A stretch of DNA of 8,770 bases, taken from Ignavibacteriaceae bacterium. GTDB lineage: Bacteria > Bacteroidota > Ignavibacteria > Ignavibacteriales > Ignavibacteriaceae. The notes under the pieces were generated by a model that made no database searches, was not told the origin of the DNA, and saw nothing but the letters and a program-made list of their open reading frames with translations. The position numbers and the translations under genes were made by a program. The stretch spans positions 1-8,770 of the forward strand of contig JARLHB010000256.1 in NCBI GenBank assembly GCA_031292465.1. The letters are read 5' to 3'. This document shows, in pieces, positions 1 to 6,139 of this stretch (position 1 is its first letter; each line of letters starts with the position of its first letter).

Positions 1-1034
1 AAGCTGAAAACCCCGGATTATATATTTATCATTGTGCAACCCAGCCGGTTCCAATGCATATTGCAAACGGTATGTATGGCTTAATTTACGTCGAGCCAAA
101 AGATGGTTTGGCCCCTGTAGATCATGAATATTATATTATGCAGAGCGAATTTTATACTGCCGGTAATTATGGAGACCAGGGGCTGCAGGATTTTTCTCTT
201 GATAAAGCACTTCAGGAGAACCCGGCTTATGTAGTATTCAACGGCGCTGTTGGTGCGTTAACAAATGAAAATGCATTAAAGGCAAAAGTTGGGGAAACCG
301 TTAGGCTCTTTGTCGGCAACATCGGCCCCAACTTAACTTCATCATTTCACATCATCGGGGTTGTTTTTGATAAGGTTTATTTATTCGGCGGCACTAACGT
401 AACCCAGCAAAACGTACAGACAGTTAACATTCCCGCCGGTGGTTCAGCAGTTGTTGAATTTAAGGTTAAGGTTCCCGGTACTTATGCAATTGTTGACCAT
501 TCAATTTTCAGGGCTTTCAATAAAGGTGCAGTAGGTTCATTAGTTGTAACCGGAGAAGATAACAAGGAATTATTTTCCGGCAGGCAGGCGGACGAGTTGT
601 TTTACGGCTCTAATCTGGATAAAGAGCAGGGAGTTAACAGCAGCAGTTCGCAGTCGGCAGCAGAAAATCCACCTTCGGGAAATAGCATTGAGGATATAGT
701 TGCTGCGGGTAAAAAAGTTTTTTCTACAACGTGCTTTGCATGCCACCAGCCCGATGCCAAAGGAATTCCTAATGTATTCCCTCCGCTTGCCGGTTCCGAT
801 TTCTTAAACGCAGATAAGGATAGGGCTGTCGGCATTGTACTGCATGGTAAAACAGGACAGGTAACTGTAAACGGAAAACAGTTTAACAATATTATGCCGG
901 CTCAAAATCTTACCGATGATCAAATTGCGGCCGTGCTAACATATGTTTACCACTCATTCGGGAATTCCGGAAAGACAGTTACTAAAAGCGAAGTATCTAA
1001 AATACGCAATGGAAAACAAGTTACACTAAAATGA
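1..1034 (+). CDS. nirK: Copper nitrite reductase fused to a C-terminal cytochrome c domain (5'-truncated by window edge)
   Basis: Periplasmic NO-forming nitrite reductase. The reading frame is already open at the left edge (first whole codon at base 3), so the N-terminal cupredoxin domain lies outside the window. The visible part starts in the type 1/type 2 copper region. His at 30-32 (type 2 ligand) is followed directly by Cys at 33-35 (type 1), then His at 57-59 and Met at 72-74 complete the type 1 ligand set. The second cupredoxin domain has the catalytic-type His in SSFHIIG (348-350) and the type 2 His in IVDHSIFRAF (498-500). A Ser-rich linker (about 585-690) leads to a class I cytochrome c domain with heme motif CFACH (732-746) and a probable axial Met in IMPAQ (894-896). 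NirK proteins with a fused heme domain are known, for example in Ralstonia pickettii; the heme probably passes electrons to the type 1 copper. The stop overlaps the next start (ATGA). Confidence 0.95.
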   Translation, partial: AENPGLYIYHCATQPVPMHIANGMYGLIYVEPKDGLAPVDHEYYIMQSEFYTAGNYGDQGLQDFSLDKALQENPAYVVFNGAVGALTNENALKAKVGETVRLFVGNIGPNLTSSFHIIGVVFDKVYLFGGTNVTQQNVQTVNIPAGGSAVVEFKVKVPGTYAIVDHSIFRAFNKGAVGSLVVTGEDNKELFSGRQADELFYGSNLDKEQGVNSSSSQSAAENPPSGNSIEDIVAAGKKVFSTTCFACHQPDAKGIPNVFPPLAGSDFLNADKDRAVGIVLHGKTGQVTVNGKQFNNIMPAQNLTDDQIAAVLTYVYHSFGNSGKTVTKSEVSKIRNGKQVTLK

Positions 1035-1762
1035 TTATCAATTTAAAAATATTTAAGCTTGGGTTAACCGCACTTGTTCTGCTTATGGCGGAAGTTATAC
1101 AGGTTGAAGCGCATGTTAAGATATATCCAGCCGGAGCAATATTTATATCCGGCGGGTATTACAAACCTTTATTTAAAGATGATAATACACCGAAGATGGA
1201 ATTTGTTAATCCTTTTTATATGGATGCTAAGCCGGTTACAAACCATGAATACCTTGCATTTGTTAATGCAAATCCGGAATGGAAAAGATCCAATATAAAA
1301 GATCTTTTTGCCGACAGAAATTATTTAAGAAAGTGGAAAAGTGATTTTGAATTAGGAAGCAAAATTTTTGCAGATGGCCCCGTAACAAATATTTCCTGGT
1401 TTGCAGCAAATGCTTATTGTAAATGGGCAGGCAAACGTCTGCCGACTGTTGCTGAATGGGAATATGCCTATGCCAAAGACGGGAAGAATTTTAAAGTACG
1501 TAGCCTTAGTTCCTTTTATGAATGGACATCTGACTTTAATGAGTCGGATTTTTTAGCCGGCAGCGTTTGCGGCGGTGCCGGATCCAGCGCTAATGATCCT
1601 AAAAATTATAATGCCTTTTTAAGATTCAGCTTTCGCAGTAATCTTAAAGCAAATTACGACCTTGATAATTTGGGCTTCAGGTGCGTAGCCGTAAGTAATA
1701 ATAAAAAGTTTACGCGGAACTCTACTGTTAAAAAACAAAACGTAAGCATGAGGTGGTTATGA
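1031..1762 (+). CDS. nirV: NirV-like secreted protein with SUMF1/FGE-sulfatase fold
   Basis: A 243-residue protein with a likely signal peptide (residues 1-27, cleavage near VEA/H), so probably periplasmic like NirK. The body is a formylglycine-generating-enzyme (SUMF1) type domain. Recognisable family blocks are FYMDAKPVTNHEYLAFV (62-78), VTNISWFAANAYCKWAGKRL (118-137), TVAEWEYA (139-146), YEWTSDF (163-169) and the terminal FRSNL...LGFRCVA (201-220). The gene follows nirK directly, the order seen for nirV in Rhodobacter sphaeroides, where NirV is a SUMF1-fold protein of unclear role. The catalytic Cys pair of true FGEs is not intact: only Cys180 (SVCGG) falls in that region, and the next Cys is 218. 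A formylglycine-generating activity is therefore unlikely; a role in NirK maturation or electron supply is inferred from linkage only. There is no clear Shine-Dalgarno and the start overlaps the nirK stop, so translation is probably coupled. Confidence 0.8.
   Translation: MIINLKIFKLGLTALVLLMAEVIQVEAHVKIYPAGAIFISGGYYKPLFKDDNTPKMEFVNPFYMDAKPVTNHEYLAFVNANPEWKRSNIKDLFADRNYLRKWKSDFELGSKIFADGPVTNISWFAANAYCKWAGKRLPTVAEWEYAYAKDGKNFKVRSLSSFYEWTSDFNESDFLAGSVCGGAGSSANDPKNYNAFLRFSFRSNLKANYDLDNLGFRCVAVSNNKKFTRNSTVKKQNVSMRWL
1750..1756 (+). promoter_or_regulatory. Ribosome binding site that sets the SCO gene start
   Basis: The sequence GAGGTGG ends two bases before ATG at 1759, with its GAGG core five bases from that ATG. 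It supports the ATG at 1759, which gives an ATGA overlap with the preceding stop. The GTG six bases further upstream (1753) lies inside this site and is a poor start. Confidence 0.6.
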
Positions 1763-2433
1763 AAAATAAAATGATAATTCTTATACCTGTTGTAATATTT
1801 ATTCTTGCTGCTATATTTTATGTAAACTTTACCAAAGAAAGCTATTCTAAAAATAAAGGCAGGCAGGATACAGAAACCGGTAATTCAGCAGGAATGGGTG
1901 AAACGAATGATCTCTGCTGTATTAATAATAACAGTCATTCTACAGGTTACTCTGAGAATTCCATCTACCAACTAAAAAGTATATGGAAGGACCAGAACAA
2001 CGTTCAGGTTAAATTAGATAAATTTTCAGGCAAACGGATTATATTGGCAATGATTTACACAAGCTGTACAACTGCATGTCCGGTTATAGTAAATAATATG
2101 CAAAAGCTTGAAGCTGCGGTTCCTAAGGAAGACTTGCCTGATTACCGCTTTATTCTTGTTTCTATTGACCCTAAAAGAGATACGCCTGCACAATTGAAGG
2201 AGTTTGCTGAAGAGAAAAATCTTAACTCATCAAGATGGTCGTTGCTTACAGGGCCGGCAGAAGATATAGCTGAACTTGCCCAGGCTATAGGGTTCAAATA
2301 CAGGCAAAATAGTTCAGGCACATTTACACATACTAACCTCATAACGTTTATAAATTCCAAAGGAGAGATAATAAGTCAAAGTGAAGGGCTGAATATTGGA
2401 CAAAAAGGTTTGAATACGATTTTTAACAAATAA
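1759..2433 (+). CDS. SCO1/SenC family copper chaperone, membrane-anchored
   Basis: A 224-residue thioredoxin-fold protein of the SCO1/SenC/PrrC family. It has one N-terminal hydrophobic segment (about residues 5-23), so it should be anchored in the inner membrane with the domain in the periplasm. The copper site is visible as CTTACP (Cys103 and Cys107) with the distal His191 in FTHTNL, the canonical CxxxC plus His arrangement. Other family blocks are LAMIYTSC (96-103), FILVSIDPKRDTP (131-143) and the ending FINSKGEI. SCO proteins deliver or reduce copper, usually for cytochrome oxidase CuA. Placement two genes after nirK suggests service to the copper sites of nitrite reductase, though an oxidase client elsewhere cannot be excluded. 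An additional vicinal Cys pair (53-54, DLCCIN) sits in the flexible linker between anchor and domain. The start overlaps the nirV stop (ATGA). Confidence 0.92.
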   Translation: MKNKMIILIPVVIFILAAIFYVNFTKESYSKNKGRQDTETGNSAGMGETNDLCCINNNSHSTGYSENSIYQLKSIWKDQNNVQVKLDKFSGKRIILAMIYTSCTTACPVIVNNMQKLEAAVPKEDLPDYRFILVSIDPKRDTPAQLKEFAEEKNLNSSRWSLLTGPAEDIAELAQAIGFKYRQNSSGTFTHTNLITFINSKGEIISQSEGLNIGQKGLNTIFNK

Positions 2434-2446
2434 GAATAAAAAATAT

Positions 2447-2452
2447 AAGGAG
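2447..2452 (+). promoter_or_regulatory. Strong Shine-Dalgarno for the RIC gene
   Basis: AAGGAG five bases before ATG 2458. It indicates that this gene has its own efficient ribosome loading, unlike the two coupled genes upstream. Confidence 0.7.
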
Positions 2453-2457
2453 CATAC

Positions 2458-3213
2458 ATGGAAACGGATAGTAATTTTTTAACGGAACAGGACACGTATC
2501 AGCAGTTAACATTGTCGCAGATAGTTACAAAAAATTATCGTGCAGCCGCAGTATTTGAAAAATACAGCCTGGACTTCTGCTGTAAAGGCAACAAATCGTT
2601 TAACGAAGCATGTGTTGAAAAAAAACTTAATGCATATGAAATACTTTCAGAGCTGCAGAATACTGCGGTAACTGCTGATTACAGCTCTTTCAGGTTTGCA
2701 GATTGGGAACTTGATTTTTTAGTTGACTATATCTTTAATAATCATCATAAATACATACGTAATATTATACCGGTAATTACCGGACATGCGGAGAAAGTGG
2801 CTTCAAAGCATGGCGATAAAAATCCTGAAACCATTGAAGTTAACAGGATATTTTCAATTGTCTCTAAAGATTTAAAACAACATTTAATGAAAGAGGAAGA
2901 AATATTATTCCCATATATTAAATATATGGTTAAAACAGAAAGGCAGAAAGTAAAAGCTGAGCACCCGTATTTTGGCACGATTGTTAATCCAATAAACATG
3001 ATGGATGCCGAACATGTTAATGCCGGCGACAGCATGTACCGGATAAGAAAATTAACAAACAACTTTACTCCGCCTGAAGGCGCTTGTACAACTTTTAAAA
3101 CATATTATAACGAGCTAAAAGAATTTGAAGAAGACCTGCATAAACATGTCCATCTGGAAAACAATACCCTTTTTCCCAAAGCCATTGAATTGGAAAACAA
3201 ATTATTTGCCTGA
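2458..3213 (+). CDS. ric: Iron-sulfur cluster repair di-iron protein (RIC/ScdA/YtfE family)
   Basis: A 251-residue cytoplasmic protein that restores Fe-S clusters damaged by NO or oxidants. Residues about 17-65 form the ScdA-type N-terminal domain (DUF542) with the diagnostic DFCCKGN motif (Cys41, Cys42). Residues about 80-245 form a hemerythrin-like four-helix bundle. By spacing relative to the E. coli YtfE di-iron ligands, the ligand set here is His97, His118, His142, Glu146, His186, His230 and Glu234. The 97/118, 142/146 and 230/234 spacings match, while the loop between 146 and 186 is about 13 residues longer than in E. coli. It is the last gene of the nitrite-reductase cluster, 24 bases after the SCO gene. 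A role in coping with NO made by NirK follows from the family and the location. No FNR- or NsrR-like site was recognised directly upstream. Confidence 0.93.
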   Translation: METDSNFLTEQDTYQQLTLSQIVTKNYRAAAVFEKYSLDFCCKGNKSFNEACVEKKLNAYEILSELQNTAVTADYSSFRFADWELDFLVDYIFNNHHKYIRNIIPVITGHAEKVASKHGDKNPETIEVNRIFSIVSKDLKQHLMKEEEILFPYIKYMVKTERQKVKAEHPYFGTIVNPINMMDAEHVNAGDSMYRIRKLTNNFTPPEGACTTFKTYYNELKEFEEDLHKHVHLENNTLFPKAIELENKLFA

Positions 3214-3252
3214 TAAAATAATTACATGTATACATTGAACTTTTGAGGTAAT

Positions 3253-3324
3253 TAATATTACGCAAAGCCTTTCTAAACTTAAACGGTTTTTATTCTGTTT
3301 GGAAAGGCTTTAACGTAAATATTA
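3253..3324 (+). terminator. Long imperfect hairpin after the nitrite-reductase cluster; possible (bidirectional) terminator
   Basis: The core stem is AAAGCCTTTC (3264-3273) with GAAAGGCTTT (3302-3311). It extends inward by a T-G pair and AAAC (3275-3278) with GTTT (3297-3300), leaving an 18-base loop. Outside a small internal mismatch, TAATATTACG (3253-3262) pairs with CGTAAATATTA (3314-3324) with one bulged base. A terminator role fits the position, 40 bases past the ric stop, and the AAA/TTT flanks of the GC core. There is no long U-tract after the stem, and the outer AT arms are unusual, so another structural or regulatory role is possible. Confidence 0.4.
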
Positions 3325-3506
3325 AGGAGTGATGTATATTTTTACACCTGCAAAAAGTTTTTCATCGATATTAAAATACACCTTACGGTAAATATGAACC
3401 TTTTATCGAACCTGAATTGATCGTTTTATAAATATGTATAATTTAGCACCTATAAAAATCGTTATAGTTTTACATCTTCAAAAAATATGGGATTAAGATT
3501 TTTATT

Positions 3507-3992
3507 ATGATAGAAAAAGAGAGCATTTCATTAGCCACAGAATATCTTAATAAAGCAGCCAGGTTTCATGATGACGGTAAACTGGAAAATGCCGTTATAG
3601 CTTACCGTGCTTCTATAAGCATACACCCCACAGCCAAAGCTTATACAAACCTCGGTATTGTGTACAGCCTTCAGGGTAAACTTGACATGGCAATAGAAGA
3701 ATGCAAAAAGGCTATTGAACTTGAACCGGAGTATGAAGATTCCTATAACAATATAGGTTTATATCTTATCAGCCTCGGGAAAGAAGATGAAGCCATTGTA
3801 TGGTTTGAAAAAGCCATTGAAGTAGATAACGATAATTCAAATTGCATTTCTTTTTATCATCTCGGCAGGATATATGAAAAAAAAGGCGACTGGATGAAAG
3901 CATTGCGCAACTTTAACAGGGCCATTTCAATAGATACCAATTATGAGCCTGCGCAAAACGCATTAATAAAACTTTCAACCCTGCTAAACTAA
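3507..3992 (+). CDS. Small tetratricopeptide (TPR) repeat protein
   Basis: A 161-residue protein made almost entirely of TPR helices: four consecutive units at about residues 10-43, 45-78, 79-112 and 115-148. Each shows the usual pattern (for example AYTNLGIVYSLQGKLDMAIE followed by ...KKAIELEP). No signal peptide, membrane segment or catalytic domain is visible, so it is probably a cytoplasmic protein-protein interaction scaffold; its partner is unknown. The ATG at 3507 is the natural start because the first TPR follows closely, but no good Shine-Dalgarno precedes it. The gene stands alone, with 293 bases before and 190 after it. It is not obviously linked to denitrification. Confidence 0.85.
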   Translation: MIEKESISLATEYLNKAARFHDDGKLENAVIAYRASISIHPTAKAYTNLGIVYSLQGKLDMAIEECKKAIELEPEYEDSYNNIGLYLISLGKEDEAIVWFEKAIEVDNDNSNCISFYHLGRIYEKKGDWMKALRNFNRAISIDTNYEPAQNALIKLSTLLN

Positions 3993-4182
3993 AGCTAAGT
4001 TAAAGACCAATTTTAACCAAAATTCGAGCTTTTTATATCAAAACGCTGAGGGAGGCTTTGTGAGTAAAGTACAAAATATTCCCTTTTAAGAATGCCCACA
4101 ATTGCTAAACTTAGTATAGAATATTAAATTAGATGTTGATTTTGGTAATTTTATTTAAATAAGATGAAAGCCGGTGGAGTCA
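3993..4182. other. Intergenic region between the TPR gene and ptsN
   Basis: A gap of 190 AT-rich bases with no convincing gene. It contains AAAGCT (3991-3996, overlapping the TPR stop) facing AGCTTTTT (4027-4034), which could form a weak terminator stem with a loop of about 30 bases. It also holds a GGGAGG followed by a nine-codon GTG reading frame (4060-4089). Neither is strong enough to call. Confidence 0.3.
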
Positions 4183-4653
4183 ATGAAAATATTGGATTTG
4201 TTAAATAATAACTATATCATTCCCGATTTAAAGGGCGAATCAAAAGAAGATGTTATTAACGAATTGATAGATTTATTTAAAGATGATAAGAGAGTTATTG
4301 ATTTAGAAAAAGTAAGGGATGCGGTTCTTGAAAGAGAAAAAATTATGTCTACGGGAGTGGGCAAAGGATTTGCAATCCCGCATGGTAAGACAAACGCAGT
4401 AAATGATATTTTAGCTGCATTCGGTAAATCAAACCGGCCCATCGAATATGATTCATTAGACGGACATCCTGTGAATCTCGTTTTTCTTCTTGTCGGTAAA
4501 GATAATTTGGTAAGTAAACATATAAAATTGCTAAGCCGTATTTCCCGTATGATGAATAAAGATGAGTTCAGGGAAAAATTAATTCAGGCAAATACTTCAG
4601 ATGAAATTTTGGAAATATTCCGCAAAGAAGAAGAAAATTATTTTGAAGTTTAA
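4183..4653 (+). CDS. ptsN: PTS EIIA domain protein, PtsN/fructose type
   Basis: A single-domain EIIA protein of 156 residues, close to the usual size for EIIA-Ntr. The phosphorylation site is His67 in the motif GKGFAIPHGKT, and the second conserved His113 lies in SKHIKLLSRI, 46 residues later, as expected for the family. Such proteins accept phosphate from HPr/NPr. No EIIB, EIIC or HPr gene is next to it, so a regulatory role rather than sugar import is likely, though not proven. The ATG at 4183 gives the typical MKILDLL start. A GTG at 4174 would add three residues but falls within the GGTGGAG that appears to be the ribosome binding site. There is no membrane segment; the protein is cytoplasmic. 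Confidence 0.85.
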   Translation: MKILDLLNNNYIIPDLKGESKEDVINELIDLFKDDKRVIDLEKVRDAVLEREKIMSTGVGKGFAIPHGKTNAVNDILAAFGKSNRPIEYDSLDGHPVNLVFLLVGKDNLVSKHIKLLSRISRMMNKDEFREKLIQANTSDEILEIFRKEEENYFEV

Positions 4654-4722
4654 GGGCTTCTGCAATTGGGAAAGAATTATTAATATTTACCTGCCGGAAT
4701 TTCTAAAAACAAATGTTATAAT

Positions 4723-4753
4723 AAACTCTCATTTATATTTGAATGAGAGTTTT
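4723..4753 (+). terminator. Terminator-like hairpin between ptsN and hisS
   Basis: A perfect 11-bp stem, AAACTCTCATT (4723-4733) with AATGAGAGTTT (4742-4752), an 8-base loop, and a short T run (4750-4753). It lies 70 bases after the ptsN stop and 71 before hisS, which fits a rho-independent terminator of ptsN. The T tract is short, so it could instead be a leader structure of hisS. Confidence 0.5.
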
Positions 4754-4823
4754 GAAATATACTTGTTTGAAAATAACTATTTTACTTATCCGGGACCACC
4801 TCAAAAAAGAAAATATAACTAAT

Positions 4824-6083
4824 ATGCTTAAAGCGATTACAGGAACAAAAGACATACTTCCTTCCGAAATAACTAAATGGAAGTATCTTGAAACACTTGT
4901 TGCAGATGTTTTTACAAGTTATAACTACAAGGAAATAAGAACTCCAATCTTTGAAGAGACAAATTTATTTGCCCGCAGCATCGGCGAAGAAACCGATATT
5001 GTAGGCAAAGAGATGTACACTTTTAGGGATAAAGGAGATACAAGCCTTACTCTGAAACCTGAGATGACTGCCTCTGTTGTAAGGGCATTTGTTGAGCATT
5101 CGCTTGGCAAGCAGCAATCATTGAATAAGCTGTTTTATATTTCCGCTATGTTCAGGCAGGAAAGGCCTCAGGCAGGCAGGCAGCGCCAGTTCCATCAATT
5201 CGGAGGCGAAGCTCTGGGCAGTACTTCGCCTATGCTTGACGCTGAATTAATTATTATAGCGTACAGTATTTTATCTAAACTTGGACTTAAAGATCTGGCG
5301 GTAAAAATAAATTCCCTCGGCGTTCCTTCTTCAAGAGAAAATTATAAAAAGCTTTTGCGCGAATTTCTAAATGATTCAAAAAATAAGCTTTCAGAGGACA
5401 GCAGAAAACGGCTGGACCAGAATATATTAAGAATTTTTGACAGCAAAGTGGAATCAGATCAGGAGTTACTTAAAGATGCCCCTGTTTTAATTGATTATAT
5501 TGATGAGGAAAGCAGGGAACATTTTGATGTGGTAAAAACCCTTCTAAATCAATTTCATGTTCCATTCGAAATAGACCCGAAACTTGTAAGGGGTTTGGAT
5601 TATTACACCAAAACTACATTTGAAATTGTAAGCGGAAAAGTAGGCTCCCAAAGCGCCCTTTGCGGCGGCGGAAGGTATGATTTGCTTGTTGAACAGATTG
5701 GCGGAGAACCAACCCCGGGCGTAGGCTTTGCCGCCGGAATAGAAAGAATACTGCTTGCCTGTGAAAATGAACAGGCGCTTAATTTACCGAACGAAAATAT
5801 TGACCTTTATATAATCAGGCTTGATAAATATTTATCCTCAAAAGTTTTTGACCTTGCTTTGAACTATAGAAAAAACGGCCTTATTGTGGATTATGATTAT
5901 CTTGACCGCAGTGTTAAAGCTCAAATGCGTGAGGCTAATAAATATAATGCGCGTTTTGTATTATTTGTAGGCGGCGGTGAATTTCTGGCCGGGAAATTAA
6001 ATATTAAAAACATGGGTACCGGCGAGCAGAAACTAATCGGGCTTGACGATTATTCGGAAATTATTAATCTTGTCCGGAAATAA
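4824..6083 (+). CDS. hisS: Histidyl-tRNA synthetase
   Basis: Class II aminoacyl-tRNA synthetase of 419 residues, the normal length, charging tRNA-His in the cytoplasm. It begins with the family start AITGTKDILPSE (4-15). Motif 2 is MFRQERPQAGRQRQFHQ (109-125). The HisRS-specific blocks are LVRGLDYYTKTTFEI (254-268) and LCGGGRYD (279-286). Motif 3 is GVGFAAGIERIL (299-310). Residues about 325-419 form the anticodon-binding domain. An in-frame ATG at 4743 would add 27 residues, but it lies inside the upstream hairpin and the added residues do not resemble HisRS, so ATG 4824 is preferred. No strong Shine-Dalgarno precedes it. No histidine biosynthesis genes or T-box-like leader are evident. Confidence 0.97.
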   Translation: MLKAITGTKDILPSEITKWKYLETLVADVFTSYNYKEIRTPIFEETNLFARSIGEETDIVGKEMYTFRDKGDTSLTLKPEMTASVVRAFVEHSLGKQQSLNKLFYISAMFRQERPQAGRQRQFHQFGGEALGSTSPMLDAELIIIAYSILSKLGLKDLAVKINSLGVPSSRENYKKLLREFLNDSKNKLSEDSRKRLDQNILRIFDSKVESDQELLKDAPVLIDYIDEESREHFDVVKTLLNQFHVPFEIDPKLVRGLDYYTKTTFEIVSGKVGSQSALCGGGRYDLLVEQIGGEPTPGVGFAAGIERILLACENEQALNLPNENIDLYIIRLDKYLSSKVFDLALNYRKNGLIVDYDYLDRSVKAQMREANKYNARFVLFVGGGEFLAGKLNIKNMGTGEQKLIGLDDYSEIINLVRK

Positions 6084-6139
6084 AATAATTGTTTTGCACA
6101 ATTAATATTATCAATCATAAGTAAGCGAGGAATGCTTTA

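Noticed and set aside
602..889. Open frame on the - strand within nirK
   Set aside because: It is the shadow of the linker and cytochrome domain of nirK, has no recognisable protein features or ribosome binding site, and the + frame is clearly coding.
1753..1758. GTG start for the SCO gene
   Set aside because: It lies inside the likely ribosome binding site; ATG 1759 gives correct spacing and the same ATGA overlap seen at the preceding junction.
3332..3391. A 19-codon frame after the long hairpin, preceded by AAGGAG
   Set aside because: The AAGGAG is only two bases from the ATG, the peptide has no recognisable character, and frames of this length are common by chance.
2434..3506. FNR/NnrR- or NsrR-type operator near ric
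   Set aside because: I looked for TTGAT-N4-ATCAA-like and NsrR-like inverted repeats and found none; the main operon promoter should lie upstream of the window.
4060..4089. Nine-codon GTG frame with GGGAGG upstream, possible leader peptide
   Set aside because: Too short, no codon bias or attenuator-like structure follows it, and the next gene starts nearly 100 bases away.
4743..4823. 27-residue N-terminal extension of histidyl-tRNA synthetase
   Set aside because: The extension starts inside a terminator-like hairpin and does not resemble HisRS; ATG 4824 gives the family-standard start and length.
6086..6104. Hairpin TAATTGT/ACAATTA between hisS and lgt
   Set aside because: Only seven AT-rich pairs and no T tract; too weak to call a terminator and the genes look co-transcribed.
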